Positions 21,131-39,566 of a stretch of DNA of 64,000 bases are shown one piece after another (position 1 is the first letter of the stretch; each line of letters begins with the position of its first letter). The position numbers were made by a program, and so were the translations under genes. This DNA comes from Daucus carota subsp. sativus. Taxonomy: Eukaryota; Streptophyta; Magnoliopsida; Apiales; Apiaceae. The notes beneath the pieces are model-generated. The model saw only the letters and a list, made by a program, of their open reading frames with translations. It had not been told where the DNA came from and ran no database searches. The stretch covers positions 26,028,527 through 26,092,526 of the forward strand of contig NC_030384.2 in assembly GCF_001625215.2 (NCBI RefSeq). The letters run 5' to 3'.

Positions 21131-22602
21131 AGTCGATGGAAGCCTTTGGATTAGCTTCAAAAGGGACAAAAACATATGACAGGAAGCGGATTTTCAAACC
21201 CTAATTTTTGAGAGAGAAAGTGAAAACTAAACCCTGTGATATTTATCTTTTTTCCCCAAGAATGTATCCCCATCTTTGTGTATATTTACCTGCAGTTATT
21301 TTAAAATCGATACAACAGTCTCCTCTCATTCTACACTGAATTAAGCACCCAGTGAGTGTCTAGAACTGGCCCTTTCCTTTTCTTTTTAAATATCTGCATA
21401 AAGAGTGGACTTTTTATTCTAATTTCTAAGAGTATCTCTAATCAATTAATGTGGTAAGTTACAAAGAATCATATTATAATTTTGATTTATATTATAATTT
21501 TGATTTGTATTTAATTGGACGGTTATATTTTAGGAATGGAGGAGAGATGGAGGAGAGTAAGAAAACCGTTATATAATAATTTCTTGCAAAAAGTATGAAG
21601 GACTCCAGAAGGGAAGAGAACTTGTTCAACCCAACTTTTACAACAAATTTTTTTGAACCTCTCCATTTACTACACGAAATTATTAATAATAAAGTCTAAG
21701 TTAAGTTAATTACACACTCTCTCAGTTTTTTCATCTAAATTTTATATTTTAAATGATATGATTTGGTATGTTACTCCAAATTCTTGATTTTATACTAGTA
21801 TGGCTGAAATTTCAAATAAAATTTAAATCCTATTTTTTTATTTATCCAAATATGATCAAATTCAGAATTTCGAGATTTAAGTTCTCTAGTATATCATTTC
21901 AATATTTTTTAAATAGAATGTACCCTACTCTCACAATTTAAATTGAATCCCGCCACCCCAATTATCTATTTTTTTTTTTTTTGAATGATTATTTTTATGA
22001 AAATACTATCGAAACACGGGTGCAGTAATGAGATAGCGAAAGAACGACGTACCCTCGATTTTGGGTTTCTCATAGGACCACAGTACGAAAACATTTCGGT
22101 TGGAGTTCTCTAAAGAAGAATAATCAAGTGAATGAACATCGAAAGTAACAAGTTTGTTTATTTGCAGTGAATCTGCATTGGACCTACATGCAGTGACAAG
22201 TTTCTTTATGTTTCTCCCGTGATTCAACAAGTTTCTTTTTTTGTCTAAATATTGGAAATCCAAAAGAATAATTTTTGTTTTGTTTCGAGGGTAAGAAACA
22301 ATCGAAATCATCTTTATGCTGTGGTCCAAATCATCTTGGATTCAATCTCGCCTCGGCTGACCAATGTTAATACGCTTTTTCAATTCCAAAAATACTGTGA
22401 GTAAAAGAATGTAGTAAGATATTTTGAATTTGTAATTTCAAACATGTGAAGCGTTCGAGAGATGATATTCTCTTTCTAATAATCAGCCTTTATTCTATGT
22501 AAAAATATGGTGAGTACCCAAGCGTTTCTGCTTATAGATTGCTGTTTTTTTTTACTGTGCATTCATACAAAGATGAGCTAAATGTAAGATATCTGTCTAA
22601 AG
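21131..22602. other. Spacer without supported gene
   Basis: Only short frames occur. The longest (minus strand 22006-22329, 107 codons, lysine/asparagine-rich) has no recognisable motif, signal peptide or splice context, and I do not call it a gene. Confidence 0.5.
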
Positions 22603-22604
22603 TA

Positions 22605-22853
22605 CTCTTTCTGTCCTCAAGAGTTGAGTACGAAGATTAAAAAAATATATACAATAGATTGGAGAAGTAAAAAAAATAAGAGATAATTGTGGGGATTCAC
22701 TAATATATTATATATAAAGTAAGTATAGTTGATAAAGTAGTAGGCTTAGTTGATTTTTATATTATAATTTACTATCTTTGATAAGTTTTAAAATATAAAA
22801 AGTTAATTGGAATATTTTATATGAGAAAAATATAAAAAATGGCTGAGAGAGGG
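22605..22853. mobile_element. Stowaway-like MITE
   Basis: A 249-bp element flanked by TA (22603-22604 and 22854-22855). The left end CTCTTTCTGTCC and the inverted right end CCCTCTCTCAGCC resemble the CTCCCTCCGTCCC ends of Stowaway (Tc1/mariner) MITEs. AT-rich interior, non-coding. Confidence 0.55.
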
Positions 22854-23126
22854 TATATACAGTGTGTGCACTTTGTAATTCTGTTAACTATCAATCAAAC
22901 ACAGTATTTGAAATATAAATACGCGCACACTACTACCATCTGTGCTTCTATTAGTTTCTGTTAAGGACTGTCAACTCCTGTGTCCATAGTTTGTAGATTA
23001 GGTCGTGTATTTTTTTTTTTGACAAATGTAAGAGGATTTCATTAACTTCAATATGATACATTCTGCACACACTCCCAACCGTCGATACAATCAGGAAGTA
23101 AAACAAATAACATACTAAAAACAATT

Positions 23127-23613
23127 GGAAAAAATATCAAATTAGTGACTCGTTCCATTCAAATATATCAAGTAAGTCACCACTTTCGGCCAGTTTGACT
23201 TAAATTGGTCACCGAAGTACTTTTTTTGTTCAGCTGGTTAGATTCAAACAAGCGGAACGGTCATTTTTAACGTTAAACGTTAAATCAGCAGAAGACCGCC
23301 ACGTGGACATGAGTTGGCATGCGAACTAGATTAAGACAAAATAAAACCCAAAGAATCTCAGACAAATATACACATATACATGTATATATGTATAAGTCCT
23401 TCTGTTCCCACGCATGTATGTATATGTGTATATTTGTTTGAGATTCCTTGAGTTTTATTTTAACGTTTAACGTTAAAAATGTCTATTCCGCTTGTTTGAC
23501 TCTAACGGGCTGAACAAAAGAGGTATTTTGGTGATCAATTTGAGTCAAATTGGAAAGTGGCGACTTACTTGATATATTTGAATGGAACGAGTCACCAATT
23601 TGATATTTTTCCC
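23127..23613. mobile_element. Fold-back Mutator-like MITE with 10-bp target duplication
   Basis: A 487-bp element whose two halves are inverted copies. The left begins GGAAAAAATATCAAATTAGT and the right ends with its near-exact inverse, extending about 170 bp with few mismatches. After a short insertion in the left arm, inversion resumes around CAAATATACACATATACAT. It is flanked by AAAAACAATT (23117-23126) and AAAAAAAATT (23614-23623), 9 of 10 matching. Long TIRs and a 9-10-bp duplication indicate the Mutator superfamily. It can fold into a near-complete hairpin and could be a source of small RNA (inference). Confidence 0.8.
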
Positions 23614-23746
23614 AAAAAAAATTAGACGATTTGTTTCATAATCGTTTAACACATAGAATTTAAGAATTCTTGAAGCTAAAAACGAAATCAAAGACATCTC
23701 AAGCGATCCAAATTGCACCAACATGTCTGGAAATAGTAACATCACA

Positions 23747-23985
23747 CACTACAAGAAAACAGTCAATAGACATCGGTTTTTAACGGATCTCTATGTTCTT
23801 TCCGGACCGATGTCCTTGTCGGTGATGTCTATATATAGACATCGGTCAAAAACCGATGTCTGAAATATATTTAGACATCACCCTTACCATTTTTCATGAT
23901 GTCCATGCAACCATTATTTACAAAACATGTTGAGAAGTAAATGAGTTTATAATCAAATTAGTCTTACTACATGATATGTACAATT
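23747..23985. mobile_element. Truncated CACTA-type end (third family)
   Basis: CACTACAAGAAAAC at 23747 is a CACTA terminus, followed by repeated GACATCGGT / ACCGATGTC subterminal motifs to about 23890. It lies where the sister repeat copy is continuous (about 20098). No matching TAGTG terminus was found, so the right border is estimated from where repeat similarity resumes. Confidence 0.6.
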
Positions 23986-24520
23986 GCCCATATCACATAA
24001 AAATCATTGTTAGCTCAATGTTCAAAAACACCAATCGCATAAACTGAGATCGGAGAAGCGGCACCACAGATACCAGCTATACACCTGCCGGAGGCACCCC
24101 ACCTATCTACATACTGGATACCAGTTATAGACAGGCCGAAAGTGTAAACACGTGAAGGATGAACAATCTTTGGTTGTGTAAGGTGAGCTCTTGCAATAAT
24201 CACCACCATCCCAAATTCAATACAGTCTTTACAGATCACCAAAAATATCAATAAACTCGTTCTCAACAGATCCAACACGAAATAAACCCAATCATAACTA
24301 AACAAAAACATAACAAAACACTCTAAAATGAGAGACAAAACACACACTCCAAGAGAAGAGACACACAAACACCCAAAAGATTGGGTTTTATTGAGAGGAA
24401 ATTAACGAGAGTAAAAGATAATGAAGGAGTTGGGGCTTTCCACCGGAGAAAATCAGTTAAAGCCCATCGATTTACTTGAAAATGGACAACCCTAATAGAT
24501 GAGACAAGGGAGGCGGCTGC

Positions 24521-25006
24521 TGGACTTGATGAGCTCGTGCATTTTCGTGCCATGTGTTTTCGTGTTTCGTGTATTCGAAAGTGGAATCCATACCTTACCC
24601 GGTTTGGATTTGTGTTGCTAATCTAAAACCTATATCTGTTTCGAAACGTGTCGTGTACTTTTTGTGTACTTATAATATAGATATAATAACAAAAAATAAT
24701 TAAAATATAATTTAAAAATACTTTTTTATGTATAATTTTAGGAAATATAAATTAAATCTTTATATTTGTATATAGTTGTGTACAAATTTGTACATAAATA
24801 TGTATTTTATATATGTAAATATATATATATATTTACATGAAAATATACTTATTTATTTAAAAATATTTTTATATCATTTACATTCGTGTATATAAAATGA
24901 AAATCCATATCAAACACTAAATTTACCGTGTATTTTCGTGGCCGTGTACCAAAAATCAAAACTCAAACGTTAACTTTCTGTGTCGTGTATCAAATTGTCA
25001 AGTCTA
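24521..25006. mobile_element. hAT-like element, copy A of a two-copy family
   Basis: Same family as 42813-43228 but in opposite orientation. The right end is CAATTTGTCAAGTCTA in family terms (here CAAATTGTCAAGTCTA) and the left end is TGGACTTGATGAGC. Subterminal stretches share CGTGTATTC, CGTGTCGTGTA and GGTACACG motifs around an AT-rich core. No clean target duplication was found for this copy. Non-coding. Confidence 0.6.
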
Positions 25007-25009
25007 GTA

Positions 25010-25400
25010 CTTTGCTTTCTTTGTTCTCCTTTTTACCTATGTAGCCTTTATAACATCTAATTCCATAAGTATTTTATATTTTTAAAACATTAATATAAAA
25101 TATTGAATTTTAATAATTTAAGATATTAATAGATATTCACATCTTCAACAATATTCCCTATATTAATTTCTTATATAATATTTATCATTAAAAGATATCA
25201 TTATCATAAAAGTGAAGAGAGAAAGTGTGTGTTTTGATATAAATAATAAAATAAGAGTTAGAGTAATTTAAATAGTTTAGCTATTTGGAGTCTTAAACTG
25301 AAATATAGGAAATGTGGGGAAAAAACTACTCGAACAATATTTTAGCGGATCCTTAATCACTAAGATCTTCTTTTCATTCATTATCATTAACTAACATCTC
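25010..25400. other. AT-rich spacer
   Basis: No feature recognised; only short random frames. Confidence 0.45.
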
Positions 25401-27065
25401 TCCTTAGAAGACTCTTAGGAGTACAAGGACTATATATTGGTGAAGCTGTATGAAACCTTGAAAACATATGAACTTGTGATGGAGCAAGATGAAGAAATTG
25501 AAAAGGGCTAAAAGAAGAAAAAAAAATTGTGACCTTGGTAGCAGTAAATGAACTGAAAGCTGAAGAGGAAAATGCAAATGCAAAAGCGAATGAAACATTT
25601 GTCAAGGATGTCAAAGAAGGAAGCTATGAAACAAGCAAGGGAAAGAGCAAGATGATTGAAGAGATTGATTCAGGTGATGATGACATGGATGAAATTGATG
25701 AACATATGGCATTTATGTCAAGAAGGTTCTCAAATTCAAGAAGAATCCTGATGCAGCTGAGTCATTCATAAAGGATTTCAATACTGATAAGATGGTTGAT
25801 AGGTCCAGTTTAAATGCTCAACTGTGGAGTAGCTGGACATTTCTTGAATGAATGCAGAAATTCTAAAGTTGAGTGGAAACAATCTGATAGTATATATGGA
25901 CTATAAAAAGAAGTATTTTGACCTTCTTAAACAAAAGGAAAGAACATTCATCACAAAGGAGGAGGACTGAGTTGAGGATAATTTTGATGATGGAATTGGA
26001 CATGTCGATCTTGCTCCTATGACCAAATCAGATTAACAGGAAGATAGTACAGCAAGCAGTCAGGTATATACTACAAACTTGACTGATTTGACAAAAGAAG
26101 AATGCAATAGAACTATTGATGAGATGTCTATTGAACTATATCATTTGCATATTACATAACAATCACTAACTAAGAAAAACTTTAGAATTAAAGATGTTAA
26201 TACCTTTTTCAGTGATGAAAACAATATCTTAGAGTCTCAATTCATTAAATTTTAAAGAATGAAGGTAGAATGTCAAACTATAAAAGATGATCTTTCTTCG
26301 TGTCTTAAAAAGAGAATTTTTTTTTTTAAAGAAACGGTTAGAGAATGAATAAGAGATCATAGCAAGGTTAAAATATGATAAGATGTTGCTACCAACATTA
26401 TTCAGGTTCAGGGTTTGGAAATCTTTGTTGAGAATGCGTGAAAAAGAGACGAGAAGAAAATTGAAGTTTTCCATACTAGCTAGCTCAACAGATGAATCAA
26501 CGGATAATGATAATTTGTTGAAAGCTGCACACTCAATGGATGGAAATTACGCTTTGAAGAATAATCATCAGTTGACAAGAATACTCTTAACAATCTCAAT
26601 AAGAAATATGGTTCCGTTGACAAAATTTTTGTAAAGAAAGATTGCAGCAATCTTAAGATTGTTGAAAGAACAAACATAGGTGATTCTGTTTGAAAAGAAA
26701 TTGAAGTAGAGACTTGAACAGATTGATGTTAAGGCTGAGGATAAGAGAAAAAAACAACAAAATTAAAAAGGTAGACATTAACATCAGATTTCTATGCTCC
26801 TAGAAAAATATGTGGTAGATGTGGTGTGTTAATCATCTCTCTCAATTGCAAAACTATCCAAATGCCATCTTTTTCTATTATTATGCATATGCTTATTATG
26901 CCTATATGTGGTTTGAATGTGATGCCAAATATATTTGCTCAAACTTCGTATCAGCATGCTAATGCACCATTTAGTTTCAATTCATATTTGAATGTATTTA
27001 ACAGTTCTTCAAAGAAAGCTGAAAGCAGTTTTTTTCAAAAAGTATGGAGAACATATTTTCCTTAA
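25400..27065 (+). mobile_element. Degenerate copia-type retrotransposon gag region
   Basis: Frameshifted and stop-ridden remnants read GKSKMIEEIDSGDDDMDEIDEHMAFMSRRF and then NPDAAESFIKDFNTDKMVD. A zinc-knuckle-like CX2CX4HX4C follows at 25815-25855 (C..CGVAGHFLNEC, with a one-base frame slip inside). Further on are repeated Lys/Glu-rich coiled-coil-like segments. A second CGRCGV cysteine cluster lies near 26811-26850, followed by a Tyr/Asn/Phe-rich stretch. This order matches the gag portion of Ty1/copia polyproteins. No protease, integrase or reverse transcriptase and no LTRs were found, so it is a decayed fragment. Confidence 0.6.
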
Positions 27066-28261
27066 AAATAACTTTTTAAGGTAAAAATTATTATTCGGAA
27101 AAAATTATTATTAACAGACAATTTTTTAGCATAAAGTTATTATTACTGTTTGCTAACACAGTAACCATCGGAACCTTATCTACTCTCTTCGTTCCCCTGA
27201 GTAGTATATAGTGGTACAGAGACGCGACACATACTTTAATATTCTTGTAGAGTATAGTTCTGCAATTTATTTTTAAAATCTTTTTATGAAATATAAATTT
27301 ACATGTTAGATTTTTATTCAATTTTTTTAAAAAATAAATTAGAAAATTAGAAAAAGAGTATGAACTCTTTTTTTTTTATCAAAAGAGTATGAACTCTTCT
27401 TCTTTTCTTTTTTTCCCGTCGTTTACAGAGGAGTACTATGAATTGAAAGTCCGTTATCGACTATTCTAGAATTCTAGTATACAAGTTGGACCACTAAAAG
27501 TGCCCCACTTGCAAGGGACCCACTATTTGACGTACAGGCTTTATTTTATGCGAAATTTCGACCTTGCGTTAAGTCCAAACACCAAAACAATTCGAATCAA
27601 ACTTTTGCTTTTAATTACTCAATATACACGAAAGAACTTTTGAAAACGCTTTTCAACAATATCAATCCTGCTGTAAATACCATCATAATTAGTGTTGGCT
27701 ACACGTATCTTTGATTAGTTGTTAATATTGCATAATGAATATCACAAAGATTCATATTATTTTTAGATTGTATATATTGTTAAACAAATCAAACACTGTT
27801 ATTATTAATATTAAAAACTTAGTTAGTTTAAAATTATAATTTAAATCAAAATTTAAATAATATTGTATATTCAATTGTGTAATGTGCTACTTTATTCTTT
27901 ATCAATGTTCCTTTTTGCGCGTTGATTTATTATTGTTTATATATATAACATATTTTTGAATTATTAATTTATTTATTTTGGAAATAAAAAGTATTTGAGT
28001 ATCATATTTAAGTAATACTAATTACAGACTAGTAAAATAATTAAATGATAGTGATAATTATAATGAATTTTTTTAATATAACATGTATCTATAAATCAAA
28101 ACTTAATATTTTTTTTAAGTTATTCTATTTTAGAAATATATATGTAAGATATGAAATTATTTCTTAATTTATATGAACTCATAATAAAATTTATTTATTT
28201 AAAATTAAAATAATTATATATATATATATGAATTAATTGATTCAAACAAATGTGAATTGGT
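27066..28261. other. AT-rich spacer
   Basis: Very AT-rich with no coding sequence. A short direct repeat of AGAGTATGAACTCTT occurs at about 27355 and 27384. Confidence 0.5.
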
Positions 28262-29455
28262 AAAATACAATCCGGTCTAAATGTACATAAATTTCAAGGT
28301 GTGTCTGAAGTTTACACCGATTTGCAAGTTTGTGGCCAAACTTTAAAAATTACAAAAGTGTGGCCGGAGTTCGCATCCGCCTTTTAAAATTTTGGTTGCC
28401 GTTAAGTCCATTAGATTTTAACTGTTAACTCACTTAGAAATTAAAAAAATAAGGAGGCAGATACGTAAAAAAATATAATCCCTCCATCCCTTTGGGATGT
28501 ACATTTGGAATGGGCAGACAGACTAAGGAAAATGTATAAAGTAGTGTAAAGAAATGAGAAAGGGAAAGAAAAGTAGGTAAAGAAGTGGGACTCATGAGTA
28601 TTTAATTGATAGATTTGAAAAAGTAGATGAAAGTAGTGGGTGAATGTAATTTTTATATTATAAAATTTTACTATTTTGGGAAAATTTTGAAATATATAGA
28701 AATGAAAAAGGAATGTGTATAAAAATCAGAGGGACGAAGGAAGTATAGATAAAATTGTTTGGGGTAAAGCGGGAAGAAACAGAGGGGGCTAGGGTTCCTT
28801 AATCTTTCCATCTCCCTTTTAGAAGATAAGACATGCTAACTAACTGCCATGTGATTAAAATTGCAACCAGAAGAACTATGCCCGAATTACAAGCAAAATT
28901 TCGATGTAGTGACTCGCCCAAAACAAACTCAACCTACAAACTCAACCTACTGTTACTCAGTTGAAAACAAAATAGCTATGCGACTCGACTGTACATTAAC
29001 GCAAAAAAGAAAGCCACTACTGGCTAGAAAAGTGAATCAGTGAACTCAGAAAAAAAATCACAATAAACAAACCACTCACCCAATTTAAAAAGAAGTGTGA
29101 ACGCGGTGAGGACGATCATAGAACCACCGCATAAAAGGGGTCCCCATCATTGGTACTCGAGTTTCCAGGACAAGGAGAATCCGAGTGAGATACTTGAAAG
29201 GATGATGAGGTAGAAGAGAGTGTGGTGTGAAGAGAGAGAAAAAAAGAGAGAGAGGAGAAGAATTTTTAAAATGTCCAAAAATACCATCAACTATGTTAGC
29301 TGTGTTAGAGGTTAAATCGGAAGCCAAAATTTTAAAAGGCGAGGCGAACTCTAACCACACTTTTGTAATTTTTAAAATTCGGCCACAAGTTTGCAAATTG
29401 CTGTAAAGTTCAGCCACACCCTTAAAACTTAATCTAAAATATAGACGATTCAAAT
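28262..29455. mobile_element. Long-TIR element (Mutator-like, non-autonomous), about 1.2 kb
   Basis: Left arm about 28262-28430 and right arm about 29295-29455 are inverted copies. Both contain AAATTACAAAAGTGTGG (left 28348, inverse at right), TTTTAAAATTTTGG and GCAAGTTTGTGGCC / GGCCACAAGTTTGC. The arms differ by scattered mismatches. Borders are approximate and no target duplication was resolved. A Stowaway MITE (28478-28743) is nested inside. Frames within it (28861-29043, 29085-29471) are not convincing genes. Confidence 0.65.
28478..28743. mobile_element. Stowaway MITE nested in the long-TIR element
   Basis: A 266-bp element bounded by TA (28476-28477 and 28744-28745). Ends are ATCCCTCCATCCC and GGGACGAAGGAAG, matching Stowaway ends. 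AT-rich and non-coding. Confidence 0.7.
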
Positions 29456-31592
29456 TCATTAATTCATACAAATTTGATCTTCAATCTATTACGAATCCAT
29501 CCGTTTATAGCTTTTATACATCAACAATCACCATATATTTTATAAACCGATTTGCCATAGTAAATTTTTTAGCAAACACAACTATAAGGACGTTGCATAC
29601 AACGTGATGGGTGTATTTACAAGCAACAATGACAACCGAATAAATTCATCAACGTGTTTTAGATATGAAGTTAAATAACCCTTTAATTAGAAGTGAAAAT
29701 GAACCTTATGACCGAATATGCTGTTTCAGCTTTCTCTTTTCTTTATTCTCTTCCAACTTCCAAGCAATGTCGAGGAAGGTTCGTACATAGATTTCTAATA
29801 CTTATATCTTCATTAATATAATCCATTCTTAATTACGGCGTGCCTTTATACTTGGAGTATCTTCTACGTGGCAAACAGCTATTGGTGTCTCCCCGGCCAT
29901 CTTGTGAAACTTCAGTAACAATGCAAATGTGGAGTTTTCAGCTTTTTACAACATGATATAGTTATGTTAAGTGTGTGTAAGAGTGTAGCATAGTTTATTT
30001 CATGTTAAAATTTTGTTTATCTTTAAACAATTAGTGAACTTATTCTTTCGTAGAGTATTCTGTAAAATTCTTAACTAAAATTATTATTATATGTCCGGCA
30101 AAAAAAAATTATTATTACATGTTATATATAAAAGATTTATATGCGGGAAAGACAAATTTTTATGGGACATTCTTCTACTCCATAATTATAGTCATCTTCT
30201 TGTATTTAGACGATGTCCAGACTCCAAAGACCTATAACAGCATTCCACATCATTTATTATCATGTTAAATTATATATTTATTTATAATGATTTGAAAAAT
30301 TGATTTTATTATTTTAAAAATATAGTCAATCAGTATAGTTAGTATCATCAAAACAAAATATTTTACAAGTTCATCAAATTTAACAGAATATCTTACAAGT
30401 TCACTATATCTTACTATTTTTAGTCGATATTATTGGAGATGCTTTTAAACTGCCTTGTAACAAATTAAAGTCTAAAATTCATTGCTAGCAAAAAAATGTG
30501 TACTCGACTTTTACTATTATTCAATGCAATATTCACTTCCCTCGAATTTTATTGAATTTTATCTCAAATTATTTTTCAAATAATAAAAAAAAGTATTGTA
30601 TAAATATAAAACAAATATACTAGATTTGGTGTGAGCTGTCATCATATCTAATGTATTACCCCCTCCTCGTAATAGTTTACGTACACTGTTTGCACGCATT
30701 TCGAGTCTTCTATTTTATAGTTTCATAAAATTTTTTTAACATTTTATTTTTTTAATAAAAATTTAAACATCAAATTTTTATTCAGAGAAAAAAATTAAAA
30801 AAATATATTATGTAACTATACTTTAAATAAGTGTGAAAAAACGTGCCAAAAATTAACGTAAAAAAAATGAGGGGGACACATGAGTAATAGTTAGTGTGTC
30901 CGTGTGAAATTCCTGAAAATCGGTTTTATTTTCCTTGTTGAGATATACACGTCTCTTGATTTCTTCATACGTATTTTTAAACATTTTGACCGCACACTTA
31001 TAAATATCAATATTAAATTATTATCTTTAAATAAAATTATGATATTAATTTTTTTAATCACAAAATTTTAATAATAATAATTTTAAACACACATTCAAAT
31101 TTCTTAAAATTACGCGAGAAAAAAAAATAATCCATTAACATATCAAGATAATCTAGGAAGCATTAATTAAAGAATGATGATTTGTGAGCCATGCCTCCAA
31201 GAATGTTTGACGTTGTGAAGTAAGTAGTGCTCCTTGTTTTGTTCGTTGTTCCCAATACCCAACGCAACCGTATTCGTCTCACTCTGTCTTCTTCTTTTCT
31301 AGAGAGAGATAATTCTAGAGAGACAAACTTCAGTGAACAAAGCTCCCCACTAACGCATTATCTCCCTCTAGTCTCCATCAACCTTCTTGGTAATTCTCTC
31401 TCTCTCTCTCCCCCTCTCCCTCTCTCTTTCCCCCTCCATCTCTCTCTCTCCCTCTCTCTCATGTGTATGTATGCCTAGTTGTAGTACGTGTCTGCTCCCT
31501 CTTGACCTTATGAGATTTATTTGCTGACTATCATCATTAATTGTACTTCATCAGGTGTGAAATTGCATAGTATAGTTGTATAGTCGATATTT
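29456..31592. other. Spacer and leader region upstream of the Ca2+-ATPase
   Basis: Mostly AT-rich spacer. A possible MITE-like unit lies at about 30658-30880 (starts ACCCCCTCCTCGTAATAG, ends ATGAGGGGGAC). Around 31390-31462 is a pyrimidine-rich CT tract typical of plant 5' leaders. CATCAG/GTG at about 31556 could be the acceptor of a leader intron, but this needs cDNA. Confidence 0.5.
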
Positions 31593-37794
<6,202 letters not shown>

Positions 37795-38559
37795 GGTTGT
37801 AGGTAAAGATACTAGGTAGATAAGATAATTTACTTACAAAAGCTTCAATAGGTCCAATTAACCTTGTTATTCTTGGTCCCTTAACCTCCATGACGAAACA
37901 GGAAGGGTTAGATTATGATGATATACTACATTTAATTAGACATTTGTAATACTCCATACAGACTTTAGTAGATGATTTTAATTTATGTATCAGCCTTGTC
38001 CTGAAATCTTTGCTTTTAGGTCATTACACTGGACAGCATGATGTTTCAGTATAGAACCCAGCTTAGAGCTTCAACTTATAATACAATTTCAGATTGTAAT
38101 GGACAAAATACACATGCAAGAATCTGATTTCTAGAAATATTAAATTTTCAACACCTAATAAATCCTCAAAACTAAAAAATATAATGTAAATATAATTTTT
38201 TTTCATGAAATAAGCATATATTTTCATCATTTGAGACAAGTCAAACATATTCATTATCATTCATCCCACATACAGACCAAAGCAAACAGCTAGAACTACC
38301 ATAAAACCCATAACTTCAATGATCCCATTATCAAAACCTAACCTCTAACCTCCAAATCCGTTACTAATGTAGTTGGATCAAGCAATACACCAATATAGGA
38401 ACAGCAACGGGAAGCTTTTCTTGCAATACTAAACTAAGCAAAATCTCAAACTTCAACTTGTAAGCTTCTTTAAAACAGCAAGTTGCAAGTTAATGGAATC
38501 ACGATGAAGATTAATAGTGCAAACTGGATTGAGTTCATAAAAGCAGAAAATATATGTAA
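37795..38559. other. 3' flank of the Ca2+-ATPase
   Basis: Untranslated and spacer sequence. No further gene is seen. Confidence 0.55.
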
Positions 38560-38666
38560 GGCTTCAACATTTTCATTAGATACTAAACTGTAAACCGAAT
38601 ATTTCATTACATATTATAACCACACAATTCTACTTCTAAGTTGTGAAGAACAACATTCGAAACACA
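38560..38666 (+). repeat. Duplicate of the histone H4 3' flank
   Basis: About 107 bp (TTTTCATTAGATACTAAACTG to AACAACATTCGAAACA) are nearly identical to 46535-46648, directly downstream of the minus-strand histone H4 gene, in the same orientation. Here the block abuts an F-box gene remnant instead of an H4 gene. Confidence 0.75.
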
Positions 38667-39566
38667 TATCTAAGTTGTTAGCTACATTACTGCTGGAAAG
38701 GAAGGTGTCCAGGCGCATCACAGGGTTCTTAAGTTCCTGCCTGAATATGTTGTACTTCAGGCTTCAACTAATGGTCTAGTTTGTTGTCAAAGTTGCTTCG
38801 GTTCAAAACCCCGACTAATTTACATCTGCAATCCCATAAACAAGCAATGGATCAGCCTGCCATTTCCTCAATTTGACACCAAAAGCAGCCCAGCCTTAGC
38901 TTTTTACCCTTTTTCTGATGTCAAAGATGATGCAACAAACTTTAAAGTTGTTCGAGTTTATGAAGCTGATAAAGAGATATACAATTCTTTGTTTGTATTT
39001 GATGTATACTCATCAAAAAACAAAACGTCGAGGATGTCAGTGGAGATATATCACTGTAGTCAAAAATTGTTCAAGAACAAAGGCATCTTTGTGGCAGGTT
39101 ATCTGTATTGGCTAACAGATGGCGACCAGATCTTGATGTTTAGTCCTAAAGATGAGCTATCTTTGTTGATAGCAGTACCTGTACCGCGAGCAGAGTATAG
39201 GAGCATCCCTCAGATGTGTTTAGGAGAATATAAAGGCAAACTTTGTTACGTTGTAGTATCTGTGGATGGACTCGTGCTGTGGGTGCTGGAGGACATGTTT
39301 AATTGTGTGGACACTGGAACATTTAGTAGCTCTAGACCTGCTAGAGGTCAAACATCCGTCATTTCCAGGTAACACTTCTAGTAGAATACAGAATCAGTTG
39401 GTTCCCCTGATAGATCCTCTACTTGTTACTGACGGACAGTTGTTTATGAGAGTGTCAGCCTGTCAGGGGATATCTTCTTGTATGACTACAACACAGGAGA
39501 GATGAAAATGCCGTGTCCCTTTTCTGAGTTGGGATTTAACTACTTTTTCTCTCCACTTGTGCTTCC

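Larger units (their letters stand above)
23011..24360 (-). mobile_element. Retroposon-like repeat, copy 2, split by a fold-back MITE and a CACTA end
   Basis: Sister of the repeat at 19860-21130. On the minus strand it finishes with TTAATGAAATCCTCTTAC and then a run of A (the poly-T at 23011-23020 on the plus strand). That is a retroposon-type 3' end. It is interrupted at 23127-23613 and again at 23747. The minus-strand frame 24015-24368 spans part of the repeat but shows no known domain. Confidence 0.55.

Noticed and set aside
22006-22329. 107-codon minus-strand frame
   Set aside because: Isolated, Asn/Lys/Ser-rich, without recognisable motif or supporting signals.
24015-24368. 117-codon hydrophobic minus-strand frame
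   Set aside because: Lies inside a repeated retroposon-like element and is not open in the sister copy.
31227-31478. Plus-strand frame before the Ca2+-ATPase
   Set aside because: Made by the CT-rich leader tract (Leu/Ser/Pro repeats); better explained as untranslated leader.
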